Shown here: piece by piece, positions 45,889 through 54,602 of the stretch
Numbering within the stretch: the stretch's first letter is position 1
How the letters are laid out: every line of letters starts with the position of its first letter
From: Arthrobacter dokdonellae
GTDB lineage: Bacteria; Actinomycetota; Actinomycetes; Actinomycetales; Micrococcaceae
Direction: 5' to 3'
Assembly: GCF_003268655.1 (NCBI RefSeq)
Contig: NZ_CP029642.1
Span: 3,472,001 to 3,536,000, forward strand
Length of the DNA stretch: 64,000 bases
The notes under the pieces: model-generated
What the model was told of the DNA's origin: nothing
The model's input: the letters and a program-made list of their open reading frames with translations, nothing else
Databases searched by the model: none
Position numbers and translations under genes: made by a program

Positions 45889-46827
45889 CTACTTGCCCGT
45901 GGCGTCGAAGAAGTCCTGGGCGTCGCTGCGCATCGCTGCCGCTGCTGCTGGGGCAGGAGCTTTCACAGGGTTCGACCCGGCGCTGGCATCGGCGGCGGAA
46001 ACCGGCGTCGGCAGCGCGTCCAAGGCATCGGCCGCCAACGTCTCGGCAGGAGACGGCGCGACGTCCGCGGCACGCGCGCCGGCGCCGTCGTCGTCCGAGT
46101 CAAGGGCGGCCGGTGGGACAAAGGTGCGGAAAATCGCGGCCGCCAGCGCCGCGCCGAAGAGCGGCGCGAGCCAGAACAGCCACAGCTGGCCGGCTGCCCA
46201 GGAGTCGGTGAAGAAGACCACGGCGGTGGACGCGGCCGGGTTCAGCGAGCTGTTGCCCACGGGCAGGGCGATGGTGATGGAGACGGCCATCGCCAGGCCG
46301 ATGCCGAAGGGCGCAAAGGTTTTCGTGTTCCGGGCGTGGGTTGCGCCCAGGACAACGGCGACGAGGACGGCGGCGGTAACAATTTCCACGATCATGACAC
46401 CCACCATGGGCACCTTCAGCGGGGAGTGCGTGTCAAAGCCGCTGGCCAGGGTGCCAAAGACCTTCGAAATGCCGCCCGAGGCGGGAATGACCGTCACGAG
46501 CCCGTAAATCACGCCCGCCGCCAGCATGGCGCCGATGGTCTGCGCCACCACGTAAAGGACCATGGACAGCCACTTGATCCGGCCGGCCACCGCCATGGCG
46601 AGGGAGAAGGCCGGGTTGAAATAGCCGTTGGAGACGTTGCCGAAGGAAATCAGGGCCGCCACCATGGCCAGCCCGTAGCCGAACGCCACCGCCGACGTCG
46701 AGGCGCTGAACAGCGCAGTGGCCAGACCCACAAAGACAATGAAGAAGCTGCCCAGAGCCTCAATGAAAATGTGGGTGCCCAGCGGGTGTCGCTGCACGGG
46801 TGCGGGGGCCGTTCCGGAAGTGCTCAT
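45889..46827 (-). CDS. Aquaporin / MIP-family channel
   Basis: 312 residues with six transmembrane helices between about 20 and 240. The two pore half-helices carry NPA boxes: GYFNPAFSLAMA after TM2 and SLNPAASTAV after TM5. The residue before the second half suggests a water-type channel rather than a glycerol facilitator, but selectivity is not certain. A Ala/Asp/Pro-rich cytoplasmic tail of about 70 residues follows TM6, longer than usual. Start ATG 46827 is chosen for homology. A GGAT-containing purine stretch lies upstream. Confidence 0.9.
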   Translation of the reverse strand: MSTSGTAPAPVQRHPLGTHIFIEALGSFFIVFVGLATALFSASTSAVAFGYGLAMVAALISFGNVSNGYFNPAFSLAMAVAGRIKWLSMVLYVVAQTIGAMLAAGVIYGLVTVIPASGGISKVFGTLASGFDTHSPLKVPMVGVMIVEIVTAAVLVAVVLGATHARNTKTFAPFGIGLAMAVSITIALPVGNSSLNPAASTAVVFFTDSWAAGQLWLFWLAPLFGAALAAAIFRTFVPPAALDSDDDGAGARAADVAPSPAETLAADALDALPTPVSAADASAGSNPVKAPAPAAAAAMRSDAQDFFDATGK

Positions 46828-46914
46828 GGTGAAGAAAATCCTTCGGTGGGGGAAATCGGTGGGAAACAACGGTTGCGGCTGCGCAGCCCCGCGCCGATGA
46901 CTGCTCGCCCGCAA

Positions 46915-47316
46915 TCACATCCCCAGGGCAATGGCGCAGACTGCCGCGACCGCCAGAGCCACTATAGCGGCCGATGCTGTGCGTACAGTAAGTGCCGACG
47001 CGGCAATGCCCGCTGCATGGTCCAGGTCTTCGACGCCGGCATGCAGCACCTTGATCCGGCACACCGCCAGGCCCACCACCACCAGCGTGGTCAGGCAGGC
47101 CACCATGGCGCACACGCCCAGCCCGATGACGTGGACCGAAGGACCGGAGGCGAACAGCGCGCCGGGCCGGCTGTTTTCGTGGTTGAGCGCGTGCAGCCAG
47201 CCGCGCCAGATGAAGATGTCCGCGGCGATGGCGCTCAGGATGGTCCGACGCCAGGACAGGGCGGTGCGCTCGGGCTGCAGCCCGGGGTCGCGGCCGTCAC
47301 GTTGCGGGGGCTCCAC
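46915..47316 (-). CDS. DUF202 small membrane protein
   Basis: 133 residues from GTG 47316, five bases after the stop of the companion gene. GLQPERTALSWRRTILS at the start is the DUF202 signature (R-T-x-L-x-W-x-R). Three hydrophobic helices follow (about 24-42, 58-82 and 108-130). The function of this family (YidH-like) is unknown. Paired DUF202 genes are common in actinobacteria. Confidence 0.85.
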   Translation of the reverse strand: MEPPQRDGRDPGLQPERTALSWRRTILSAIAADIFIWRGWLHALNHENSRPGALFASGPSVHVIGLGVCAMVACLTTLVVVGLAVCRIKVLHAGVEDLDHAAGIAASALTVRTASAAIVALAVAAVCAIALGM

Positions 47317-47321
47317 CGCGC

Positions 47322-47678
47322 TCAGGGCCGGGTCAGGATCAAGACGGCGAACACCAGGGCGGCCGCGGCCACCACCACCGTCATCCCGAGCATGAGCCAG
47401 GAATGGGGCAGTTCCTGGTTGTTCCGCATGGCCTGTTCCTGGTGGGCCCAGCGCTTGTAGCTGACAACGGCCAGCGAGGCGCCGATCAGGGCCAGCACCA
47501 TGCACAGGACAATCCGCACGGCCGTGGGCGCGATCTCGGGTGCCAGCTGGTCGATGCCAACGGCACCGGCCAGCAGTGCCAGCGCCGTGCGGACCCACGC
47601 CAGAAAGGTGCGCTCATTGGCCAGTGAAAACCTGTAGTCGGGGGTCTTTCCAGTCCGTCGCCAAGCGGGCTCGCGCAT
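47322..47678 (-). CDS. YidH-type DUF202 membrane protein
   Basis: 118 residues. RFSLANERTFLAWVRTALALL is the conserved DUF202 start, and three transmembrane helices lie at about 25-45, 53-73 and 95-116. Start ATG 47678 has AAGGAG four bases upstream. It is first of a two-gene operon with another DUF202 gene and divergent from the ADP-ribosylglycohydrolase gene. Function unknown. Confidence 0.88.
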   Translation of the reverse strand: MREPAWRRTGKTPDYRFSLANERTFLAWVRTALALLAGAVGIDQLAPEIAPTAVRIVLCMVLALIGASLAVVSYKRWAHQEQAMRNNQELPHSWLMLGMTVVVAAAALVFAVLILTRP

Positions 47679-47775
47679 GTGTCTCCTTGTTTTTGCGGTG
47701 TGCTGCGATTCTACCGGCGCACGTTGACACGCTGGGCCGCAGGGCGGCGAGTCCCCGCAGCGGTAAATTGGAACC

Positions 47776-48885
47776 ATGAGCAGCCAGCCGGAAACCGTCA
47801 ACGCCCCGCCCGCCGATTTTGCCAGCCGTGTCCACGGCACGCTGCTGGGCGGGTCGCTGGGCGACGCGCTGGGATACCTGGTGGAGTTTGATTCGCTGGC
47901 GGACATCAGGGCCACCTATGGTCCGGCCGGACTGGTCGACCTCTCCCAGGCCGACGGGCCCGTCCATTTTTCCGACGACACCCAGATGACCCTCTACACC
48001 CTGGACGGGCTCCTGGAGGTGCTGGAGTGGGCCAACGACGGGGTGGGCGCCGACATCAACGCGTGCCAATGGCTCGCCTGCCTTCGGTGGCTGAAAACCC
48101 AGGGCATCCGCCCCACCGGTTCCGCACCTGAGCCGCAGCCGCGCTGGATCGACGCCCAGAGCGTGCTCCACCACCAGCGCCACCCGGGCAACGCCTGCGT
48201 CTCCGGACTGGCGGGCGGCCACATGGGCACCGTCTTCCGCCCGGTGAACCCGGATTCCAAGGGCTGCGGGACCGTGATGCGGTCCGCGCCGTACGGCCTG
48301 ATCCCCAACGTTCCCTCGGAGGCCGTCTACAAGATGAGCTCGGACGCCGCGTCGCTGACTCACGGGCACCCGTCCGCCCGGCAAAGTTCCGGCGCGTTCA
48401 GCTGGCTGATCCACGCACTGGCGGTGGGCGGGATGGAGCTGCGCGCGGCCGTTGAATCGGCGCGCCTCCGCGCCCATGCCGAACCGTCCGCCGACCCGGA
48501 CCTGCTGGCCCGCCTGGACGCCGCCCTCACGCTTTCCAGCCCGGAAGCCCTTGCCGCGCACGACGGCGGAGCCCTCTCCGGAGGGCTGCTCACCGACGCG
48601 CTGGGGCTGGGTTGGGTGGCGGAGGAGGCACTCGCCGTGGGGCTTTACGCGGTGCTCGCGACGGCCCCCGGCGCCGTTTCCCCGGTGGAGCACTTCCTGG
48701 CGGCCATGCGCCTGGCCGTCAACCACGACGGCGACAGCGACTCCACCGGGTCCATCGCCGGGAACATCCTGGGCGCGCTGTACGGCGAGGCTGCGCTTCC
48801 CGGCGCCTGGCTGCAACTGGCCGAGGCGCCCCAGCTCATCCGCCACCTCGGTGGGGAGCTGGTCAAGCTCACCACCGGTGCCTGA
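47776..48885 (+). CDS. ADP-ribosylglycohydrolase-family protein (DraG-like)
   Basis: Predicted binuclear-metal hydrolase removing ADP-ribose from proteins, nucleic acids or small molecules, 369 residues. GTLLGGSLGDALGYLVEFDS is the N-terminal motif. HFSDDTQMTLYTLDGLL gives the first metal aspartates. NHDGDSDSTGSIAGNILGAL gives the late Asp cluster. The set is complete, so it is probably active. No ADP-ribosyltransferase gene is near; linkage to the NAD genes of the window is not implied by distance. Confidence 0.92.
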   Translation: MSSQPETVNAPPADFASRVHGTLLGGSLGDALGYLVEFDSLADIRATYGPAGLVDLSQADGPVHFSDDTQMTLYTLDGLLEVLEWANDGVGADINACQWLACLRWLKTQGIRPTGSAPEPQPRWIDAQSVLHHQRHPGNACVSGLAGGHMGTVFRPVNPDSKGCGTVMRSAPYGLIPNVPSEAVYKMSSDAASLTHGHPSARQSSGAFSWLIHALAVGGMELRAAVESARLRAHAEPSADPDLLARLDAALTLSSPEALAAHDGGALSGGLLTDALGLGWVAEEALAVGLYAVLATAPGAVSPVEHFLAAMRLAVNHDGDSDSTGSIAGNILGALYGEAALPGAWLQLAEAPQLIRHLGGELVKLTTGA

Positions 48886-48931
48886 CCCGCCTCCACCGGT
48901 CCTCGCACCGGGCCCGGCCCCCGACGTCGAA

Positions 48932-49178
48932 CTAGATGGATTGGCGGTACCCGAAAAATTCGTGATCGTTGTTGTAGCCGCCCAGACCGCCGCCGACGTC
49001 GGCGAAGTCCTCGACGAATTCGATGCCCTTGATCCATTTGACGAGTTTGAATCCAAGCTGGGTCTCGTTGCGCAGACGAAGTGGTGCGCCGTGGCCGAAC
49101 GAGAGCGGTTTGTCGTTCATGTCGTAGGCAAGCATGGCCAACTTGTAGCTCATCTGTTCAATGGGCTGGGCGTCGTCT
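48932..49178 (-). pseudogene. C-terminal remnant of a molybdopterin-dependent (sulfite oxidase-like) oxidoreductase
   Basis: Only the last ~80 codons remain. The readable peptide begins AQPIEQMSYKLAMLAYDM and continues PLSFGHGAPLRLRNETQLGF and GGYNNDHEFFGYRQSI to a normal stop. These are the C-terminal motifs of sulfite-oxidase-like molybdopterin enzymes. The N-terminal catalytic part with the Mo-binding cysteine is absent. The fragment ends abruptly near 49178, against an unrelated remnant on the other strand. Confidence 0.8.
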
Positions 49179-49182
49179 TAGG

Positions 49183-49401
49183 GCCAAGATCTACGTCCAT
49201 TCGAGGCAGTAGTACGCGGACCGCGACATTGAACTTCGCACCAACACCGGGGTCGCGGCCATCGACCGCCCCGAGCGGCAAGTACAGTTGGCCGGCGGAG
49301 AACGGTTCACGTACGACAAGCTGTTGCCGGCCACGGGCGCCTCACCGCGTGAGCTGCCCGATGCCGGATCCCACAGCGGGCCGCTCGGGTTCCTCACCTA
49401 A
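49183..49401 (+). pseudogene. Internal remnant of a FAD-dependent ferredoxin/NAD reductase
   Basis: Frame from GCC 49183: AKIYVHSRQ, then an in-frame TAG, then YADRDIELRTNTGVAAIDRP and FTYDKLLPATGASPREL. Homologues of this family have a tryptophan where the TAG occurs, so a TGG-to-TAG change is likely. This is the segment just downstream of the Rossmann N-terminus found on the opposite strand at 49342-49503. The fragment is non-functional. Confidence 0.75.
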
Positions 49402-49503
49402 CAGCAGGATGCGGCCCTTGAACCCGTCGGACCGCAACGATTCCGCCGCCTTTGCACCGGCGAGACCGGCCCCAACGATCACGAACGTTGGCTGTGCGCC
49501 CAT
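49342..49503 (-). pseudogene. N-terminal remnant of the same FAD-dependent reductase, inverted
   Basis: ATG 49503, with the SD AAGGAG upstream, opens MGAQPTFVIVGAGLAGAKAA, a complete FAD-binding GxGxxG motif, and runs through RILLLGEEPERP. It then leaves the family pattern and stops at 49342. The next segment of the protein lies on the plus strand at 49183-49401, so an inversion has split the gene. A 53-residue peptide could still be made but would not be an enzyme. Confidence 0.75.
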
Positions 49504-49617
49504 GGTTTCGCTCCTTTTTACGGACTTCGGCAGCCATGCTCACAATGCCAACGATGTGCTGTCGCCACAATAAGCTGTCGCCAGAATAAGCCAGCGTACC
49601 GGGCGCGTGCGCCGGCG

Positions 49618-50613
49618 TCAGCCCACCATCTGCATGAATTCGCCCTCGGAGAGCACCTCGATGCCCTGTCCGCGGCGCTGCAGTTCCAGCACCCGTGCAG
49701 CCTTGGATGTCACGCGGCCGCTGCGCAGATCGGCCGCGGTGAAGCCGCTTCCCACCACCAGGACGGTGGTCTTCCGGGTCACGCTGCTGGCACACTGTGC
49801 CCCGCAGTGCGCCGCCCGCACCTTCGCATCCGGCCGCGGCAGGCCAAGGTTCCCTGTGAACACCACCGTCTGCCCGTACAGCGGGTGCGCCGGATCCGCT
49901 CCAACGTTCGGCAGCGGGTTCGGGCCCTCGGTGGACCAGCCGTTCCGGCCGGACCTGCCACCGGAGCCTGCCGCCGGGGCGCCGTCCGCCAGCTTCTCCA
50001 GGGCCGACCGCGTCGCCTTGGAGACGTCGTCGGTGGCGGGGTCCCAGGCAGCGGCACGCGGCATGGACAGCTTCATGGCGGCGAAGACCCCGGCCACGGA
50101 GGATGCGGCATGCCTGCCCGCGATGTCCACCATGATCCCGGCGCAGGCGCGGGCGTCCTCGACGGCGTCGTGGTGGTTCATGAGCGGGACGCCGGCAGCT
50201 TCCGCCACGAACGGCAGCGAATACGACGGCAGCGAGTAGTTCTTCCGCGAGAGCACCACGGTGCAGGCATAGTCGAACGCGGGGGCGGGCATCCCCGAGA
50301 CCTCGGCCGCCGAGCGGATGACGCCGAGGTCGAAGGCGGCGTTGTGCGCCACCAGGGGGTCCCCGCCAATGAAGCCGCGCACCTCGCCGAAGACGTCTTT
50401 GAAGCGCGGGGCGGACTGGACGTCGTCGGGCGTGATGCCGTGGATGGAGATGTTGCGCGAGTCGAAGTGGTCGTGGCCGGCGGGCGGGCGCATCAGCCAG
50501 TACCCTTCGTCGACCACCACGCCGTCGCGGACCTTCGTCAGGCCCACTGAACAGGGCGATCCCCTGAATCCGTTGGCGGTTTCGAAGTCAATTGCAGTAA
50601 AGTCCACAGGCAC
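49618..50613 (-). CDS. DEDDh 3'-5' exonuclease with C-terminal BRCT domain
   Basis: 331 residues. The exonuclease domain (about 1-165) is of the DnaQ/epsilon type: TAIDFETANG gives the first Asp/Glu pair, VAHNAAFDLGVI the second motif, and NHHDAVEDARACA the His/Asp motif. A linker of about 70 residues leads to a BRCT domain (about 245-330: GQTVVFTGNLGLPRPDAK, TTVLVVGSG, GRVTSKAARVLELQRRG), as in the C-terminus of NAD-dependent ligase. It is probably a DNA-repair or proofreading accessory. GTG 50613 is the start; a second GTG two codons on is possible. Confidence 0.92.
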   Translation of the reverse strand: MPVDFTAIDFETANGFRGSPCSVGLTKVRDGVVVDEGYWLMRPPAGHDHFDSRNISIHGITPDDVQSAPRFKDVFGEVRGFIGGDPLVAHNAAFDLGVIRSAAEVSGMPAPAFDYACTVVLSRKNYSLPSYSLPFVAEAAGVPLMNHHDAVEDARACAGIMVDIAGRHAASSVAGVFAAMKLSMPRAAAWDPATDDVSKATRSALEKLADGAPAAGSGGRSGRNGWSTEGPNPLPNVGADPAHPLYGQTVVFTGNLGLPRPDAKVRAAHCGAQCASSVTRKTTVLVVGSGFTAADLRSGRVTSKAARVLELQRRGQGIEVLSEGEFMQMVG

Positions 50614-50875
50614 CCTTCAAGGCTACCGCTCCCAGCGCACGGCCCCGGACGTCTTTTCATGTGTCCCGGCGGCGGTGCTCCTTACGGCGTGGCCCGGCGC
50701 AGCGTGAGGTAGGAGCCGAGACCGAGCAGGGCAGGCAACCTAGGCCGTGGCGGCTGCCGTGTCAAGGAGTTTTCCGGGACCTGCCGGCTCAGGAGCTGCC
50801 CGCCTGCCTACGCCCAGATGCGTTCGGCCTGCGGCCGGGGCCCGGACGCACAGGGTGCCGTAATCTAGGGTGGTG

Positions 50876-51583
50876 ATGATTTCAGCCCTCAGTGACTTCG
50901 CCCTGCCCGCCCTGGTGGGCCATGGCCCTGCCCCGATGGGCTTCCTGCCGCCGTGGCTTGACCCCGTCCACATCCTCGACAACCCGGCCCTCGGCTTCTG
51001 GGTGGTGGTCATTGCCTGCGCCATCATCTTTGCCGAGACGGGCCTGCTGGTCGGGTTCTTCCTGCCCGGCGACTCCCTGCTCTTCACCGCGGGCCTGCTG
51101 ACCAGCACGGGCAAGCTGCCGGTGAACATCGGCGTCCTGCTCATCCTGCTGATCGTGTGCGCGTTCATCGGCAACCAGGTGGGCTACGTGATCGGCGCCA
51201 AGGCCGGCCCCGCCATCTTCAACAAGCCCGATTCCCGCCTGTTTAGGAAGGAACACGTGGAGCACGCGCACGCCTTCTTTGAAAAGCACGGCGGCAAGGC
51301 TCTGGTCCTGGCCCGCTTCGTGCCGATCGTGCGCACCTTTGTGCCGGTCATCGTGGGCGTGGCACGGATGAACATGCGCCACTTCGTGATTTTCAATGCC
51401 ATCGGTGCCGTGCTGTGGGCCGGCGGCGTGACGCTGCTCGGCTTCATCCTGGGCGACCGCTTCCCCTGGGTCCAGCAGAACCTGGACATCATTTTCATAG
51501 TCATCGTCCTGCTCTCGGTGATCCCCATCATCGTCGAGTTCACCAAGGCCTTCCTGGCCAACCGCAAGGCGAACAAGGCCTAG
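50876..51583 (+). CDS. DedA-family membrane protein
   Basis: 235 residues with about five hydrophobic segments. FAETGLLVGFFLPGDSLLFTAG and the motif GGKALVLARFVPIVRTFVPV with GVARMNMRHF are the DedA/SNARE-associated signature, including the conserved R-x3-R. DedA proteins recycle undecaprenyl phosphate or phospholipids across the membrane. Start ATG 50876 is preceded by two in-frame GTG codons and by a TAATCT -10-like box only about 10 nt away, so the transcript may be nearly leaderless. The stretch 50614-50875 has no other gene. Confidence 0.9.
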   Translation: MISALSDFALPALVGHGPAPMGFLPPWLDPVHILDNPALGFWVVVIACAIIFAETGLLVGFFLPGDSLLFTAGLLTSTGKLPVNIGVLLILLIVCAFIGNQVGYVIGAKAGPAIFNKPDSRLFRKEHVEHAHAFFEKHGGKALVLARFVPIVRTFVPVIVGVARMNMRHFVIFNAIGAVLWAGGVTLLGFILGDRFPWVQQNLDIIFIVIVLLSVIPIIVEFTKAFLANRKANKA

Positions 51584-51626
51584 CCCTCCCCCGCAACCCG
51601 CCCTTCCCGAAACCCACCTGCCACGT

Positions 51627-51668
51627 ACGACGGCGGCCCCCGGCACCCAGCCCGGGGGCCGCCGTCGT
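51627..51668 (+). terminator. Strong GC hairpin after dedA
   Basis: A perfect 17-bp stem (51627-51643 with 51652-51668) and an 8-nt loop, about 45 nt past the dedA stop. There is no T run. It is symmetric and could end transcription from either side. Confidence 0.65.
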
Positions 51669-51705
51669 GCGCGGCAGCCTTTGGGTTGGCTCAGTGCGTG
51701 CTGGC

Positions 51706-51930
51706 CACGGCGATCGGCTCGCCGGTCACATCCTCGAACCGGCGCTTGCGGCGCCAGCACCACCAGGACCGTGCTGGGAATCGACTCAACGATGTCCGAG
51801 GGGCTGCCGATGATGTGGCCGTTGATCTTGACGTGTTCGTGGCGCTGTGCGGGGACGGCGGAGGCGAAGGTCCCTGTGGCGTGCCGTGCCTGCCAGCAGG
51901 GCACGACGGCGGCCCGGCGTACACGCCGGA
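51706..51930 (-). pseudogene. Gene remnant, C-terminal part, frameshifted
   Basis: Minus-strand frames read FASAVPAQRHEHVKINGHII and GSPSDIVESIPSTVLVVLAPQA, then, after a one-base shift, RRKRRFEDVTGEPIAVASTH and a stop at 51690s. The join is smooth in sense, so this looks like the end of a broken gene. The family was not recognised. The 51584-51994 interval otherwise holds only the dedA hairpin. Confidence 0.35.
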
Positions 51931-51994
51931 CCGCCGTCACGTCGTGCACCCTTCTGGTTTCATCGCCGTCGCCAGTGGACCGATGTCGAGTGCG

Positions 51995-52990
51995 TCAGCG
52001 CCAGAAGTCGGTGAGCGGCCCGGCAAGGGCCCGGCCCTGCTCGTAGCCGGCCCGGGCTGCCGGCGGGCGCAGCGACAGATCCATCGCGTTGGCGCCGAAC
52101 ATGTGCTCGGAGTGGCGGTCCGGGAAGATCGCCTCGACCCTGCTCCCGCGTGCACGGAGTTCGTCGACCTGCGCGGCGAGCTGCATGCCCCAGTCCAGCG
52201 GGTGCCGTGTTCTGCCGCCGAGGGGCGACAGCACCAGGACCCGCCCGTATCCGGCGGCCAGGTCGGCATTCTCGCTGGACCGTCGGTAGCCGCCGTCAAT
52301 GTATGAGTTTTCCCCGATCCGGTAGGGAAGTCCACCGGCGCAGCTGGCGGCGACGGCGTCAGCCAGGTCGACGCCGCTGTGGCGATCGAACACGACCGGT
52401 TCACCGGCACGGGCATCGACCGCCGTGATGAGCACCGTTCGTTGCGGCCAGTGCTGGCTGGGCAGCCGGGAGGCGACGGTCGCGCGCCACTGTGTTTGCC
52501 AGGAGCCGTCCGACGCGGCGTCCAGGTCGAGTGCCGCCGCGCCCATTCTGCGGCGCATGTCGGCCGGATCGTGAGCGGCGGCGATGATTTTGCTCGTCCT
52601 GTCCATGTGGTCCGTCACCCGCCTGGCCGGAGCGCGGCCCCGGTCGGATCCGGCCGGACCGGTCCCTCGCTGGGGGGCCGTGGCAAGGATGGCGGCAAGG
52701 AGTTCGGTCGGGGTCGCGCCAGCGATCTGGGCCGCGGCCGTCGAGCCGGCCGACGTCCCGACAGTCAGGTCGGCTGTCGTCACATCCAGCCCGGCCTCCA
52801 AGAGGCCGGCCAGGAGGCCGACCAGCCACGCATTGCCTGTCGATCCGCCGCCCCCGAGGACAAGCGCCCGTCCGCCCGGGGCGCGCACCGGCTTCGTGGC
52901 GTCGTCTTGCGGCTGATCCCGGCCGGACCTCTGCGGGCCGGAGGCCGTCGCCGGAGTTACGTGCAGGGTGGAAAAAGGTGTTGTGTTCAT
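51995..52990 (-). CDS. Patatin-like phospholipase
   Basis: 331 residues. The catalytic features of the patatin fold are present: oxyanion loop LVLGGGGSTGNAWLVGLLAG near residue 44, nucleophile elbow LTVGTSAGSTAA (Ser near 81) and catalytic Asp in SYIDGGYRRS. It is probably a cytoplasmic or membrane-associated lipid acyl hydrolase; no signal peptide is seen. The first ~35 residues are Thr/Pro/Gln-rich. Start ATG 52990 with AAGGG about 10 nt upstream. A structured leader with a 19-codon upstream frame precedes it. Confidence 0.88.
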   Translation of the reverse strand: MNTTPFSTLHVTPATASGPQRSGRDQPQDDATKPVRAPGGRALVLGGGGSTGNAWLVGLLAGLLEAGLDVTTADLTVGTSAGSTAAAQIAGATPTELLAAILATAPQRGTGPAGSDRGRAPARRVTDHMDRTSKIIAAAHDPADMRRRMGAAALDLDAASDGSWQTQWRATVASRLPSQHWPQRTVLITAVDARAGEPVVFDRHSGVDLADAVAASCAGGLPYRIGENSYIDGGYRRSSENADLAAGYGRVLVLSPLGGRTRHPLDWGMQLAAQVDELRARGSRVEAIFPDRHSEHMFGANAMDLSLRPPAARAGYEQGRALAGPLTDFWR

Positions 52991-53019
52991 GGGAGTCGCC
53001 CTTCGCGATGTGCCTTGTT

Positions 53020-53077
53020 GGGCGCTCCCGGTGGCGACTACGTCAGTCGCGCGATCGTGGACTGCAGGGGAGCGCCC
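53020..53077 (-). promoter_or_regulatory. Nested hairpin in the patatin leader
   Basis: A perfect 10-bp outer stem (53020-53029 with 53068-53077, GGGCGCTCCC type) encloses a second perfect stem GCGACT/AGTCGC with a five-base loop. The structure covers the second half of the upstream short frame and lies 30-90 nt before the patatin start. Confidence 0.6.
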
Positions 53078-53097
53078 ATTATGGATGGTGCGTTCAT
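53038..53097 (-). CDS. Putative 19-residue leader peptide upstream of the patatin gene
   Basis: ATG 53097 has an excellent SD (AGGAGGTGAG) and encodes MNAPSIMGAPLQSTIARLT before a TAG stop. No family is known for it. Because its SD is far stronger than that of the downstream patatin gene and the frame runs into a stable hairpin, it is more likely a regulatory upstream frame than a random one. Confidence 0.5.
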   Translation of the reverse strand: MNAPSIMGAPLQSTIARLT

Positions 53098-53220
53098 GGG
53101 TCTCACCTCCTGCCGATTGATCACGATCACCGCAAAAATATCACGCCGGCGACGCGGTGGGCAACCGGCATCGTGCCGGTTGCCGTGCCGCCCCCGAACT
53201 CGCCGCCGGCCGCTACACCC

Positions 53221-53847
53221 TCATCCGCGCCGGAGCGCCTTGACGATGTGCGGGAGCAGGGCGCGGAAGGCCTGGCCGCGGTGGCTGATGGCGTTCTTTT
53301 CCCCCGCCGTCAGCTCGGCGCAGGACTTCTCCAGGCCCAGCGGTTGGAGGATGGGATCATAGCCGAACCCGCCGTCGCCGCGCGGCGCGGTGAGCAGGGT
53401 GCCTTCCAGGGTCCCCTCCTCCACGACGTCCAGGGTCCCGTCCGGGCTTGCCAGGGCCGCGGCGCAGACAAAGCGCGCGCCGCGGTGCTTACCGTCAATG
53501 TCGGCCAGCTGGGCCAGGAGCAGGTCCAGGTTCGCGGCGTCGTCGCCATGCGCGCCGGCCCACCGGGCGGAAAAGATCCCGGGCGCCCCGCCCAGCACGT
53601 CTACGGCCAGGCCGGAATCGTCGGCAATGGCAAGGACGCCGGTGAAGGCAGCCACCGCCGAGGCCTTCAGCCGCGAATTCTCGGCGAACGTGACCCCGGT
53701 TTCCTTGACGTCGGGCGCGTGCAGGGCTCCGGCGTCGACCACGTCCACATCGACGTCGAGACCGGGCACCTGGCCGCGCAGCAGTTCGCGCAGTTCGCGC
53801 AGCTTGCCCTGGTTGTGGGTGGCCAGGACCAGCCTGGTACCGGTCAC
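53221..53847 (-). CDS. rdgB: Non-canonical purine NTP pyrophosphatase (RdgB/HAM1)
   Basis: Hydrolyses ITP, dITP and XTP to monophosphates, keeping deaminated purines out of DNA and RNA. It has 208 residues. The nucleotide-binding start [18 protein letters not shown], the [21 protein letters not shown] block, [10 protein letters not shown] and the C-terminal [11 protein letters not shown] are all present. ATG 53847 overlaps the rph stop (ATGA), and the rph-rdgB pair is a common arrangement. Confidence 0.96.
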   Translation of the reverse strand: MTGTRLVLATHNQGKLRELRELLRGQVPGLDVDVDVVDAGALHAPDVKETGVTFAENSRLKASAVAAFTGVLAIADDSGLAVDVLGGAPGIFSARWAGAHGDDAANLDLLLAQLADIDGKHRGARFVCAAALASPDGTLDVVEEGTLEGTLLTAPRGDGGFGYDPILQPLGLEKSCAELTAGEKNAISHRGQAFRALLPHIVKALRRG

Positions 53848-54593
53848 TTCGCGCCGAGCGTCTCGCGCTGGATCTGGGCCAGCTGGGTGGTGCCGATCAG
53901 GGCCAGGTCAAGGAGCTGGTTGAGCTCGTCGCGGTCGAACGGCGCGCCTTCGGCGGTGCCCTGGACCTCCACGAACTTGCCGGAGCCGGTGACCACCACG
54001 TTCATGTCGGTTTCGGCGCGCACGTCCTCCACGTAGGGCAGGTCCAGCATGGGTACGCCGTCGATGATGCCCACGGAGATGGCCGAAACGGTGTCGATGA
54101 GCGGCTGCGCGGCCTTGGCGATCAGCTTGTTTTCCTTGGCGTACGCCACGGCATCGGCGAGGGCCACGTAGGCGCCGGTGATGGCCGCGGTGCGGGTGCC
54201 GCCGTCGGCCTGCAGGACGTCACAGTCGAGGACGATCGTGTTCTCGCCGAGGGCCTTCGTGTCGATGATGGAGCGCAGCGAGCGGCCGATCAGGCGGGAA
54301 ATCTCGTGCGTCCGGCCACCGATCCTGCCCTTGACGGACTCGCGCGAGTTGCGGGTGTTCGTGGCGCGCGGCAGCATGGCATATTCGGCCGTGACCCAGC
54401 CGGTCCCTTCGCCCTTGAGCCAACGCGGCACGCCCGCGGTCAGCGAGGCGGTGCAGAGCACGCGGGTGTTGCCAAACTCGATCAGGGCCGACCCTTCGGC
54501 CTGCTTGGACCAGCCGCGGGTGATGGAGATGTCGCGGAGCTGGTCGGGGGTGCGGCCGTCGGCGCGCAGCTGTGAAGTCTCGCTATTCGTCAT
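53844..54593 (-). CDS. rph: Ribonuclease PH
   Basis: Phosphate-dependent 3'-5' exoribonuclease that trims tRNA 3' ends, 249 residues. The family motifs begin with [19 protein letters not shown]. The phosphate-binding area [17 protein letters not shown] and [17 protein letters not shown] follow, then [20 protein letters not shown]. Length and motifs are complete. It is coupled to rdgB. A three-copy 55-bp tandem repeat lies just upstream of its start. Confidence 0.97.
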   Translation of the reverse strand: MTNSETSQLRADGRTPDQLRDISITRGWSKQAEGSALIEFGNTRVLCTASLTAGVPRWLKGEGTGWVTAEYAMLPRATNTRNSRESVKGRIGGRTHEISRLIGRSLRSIIDTKALGENTIVLDCDVLQADGGTRTAAITGAYVALADAVAYAKENKLIAKAAQPLIDTVSAISVGIIDGVPMLDLPYVEDVRAETDMNVVVTGSGKFVEVQGTAEGAPFDRDELNQLLDLALIGTTQLAQIQRETLGAK

Positions 54594-54602
54594 GGGACCA
54601 GC

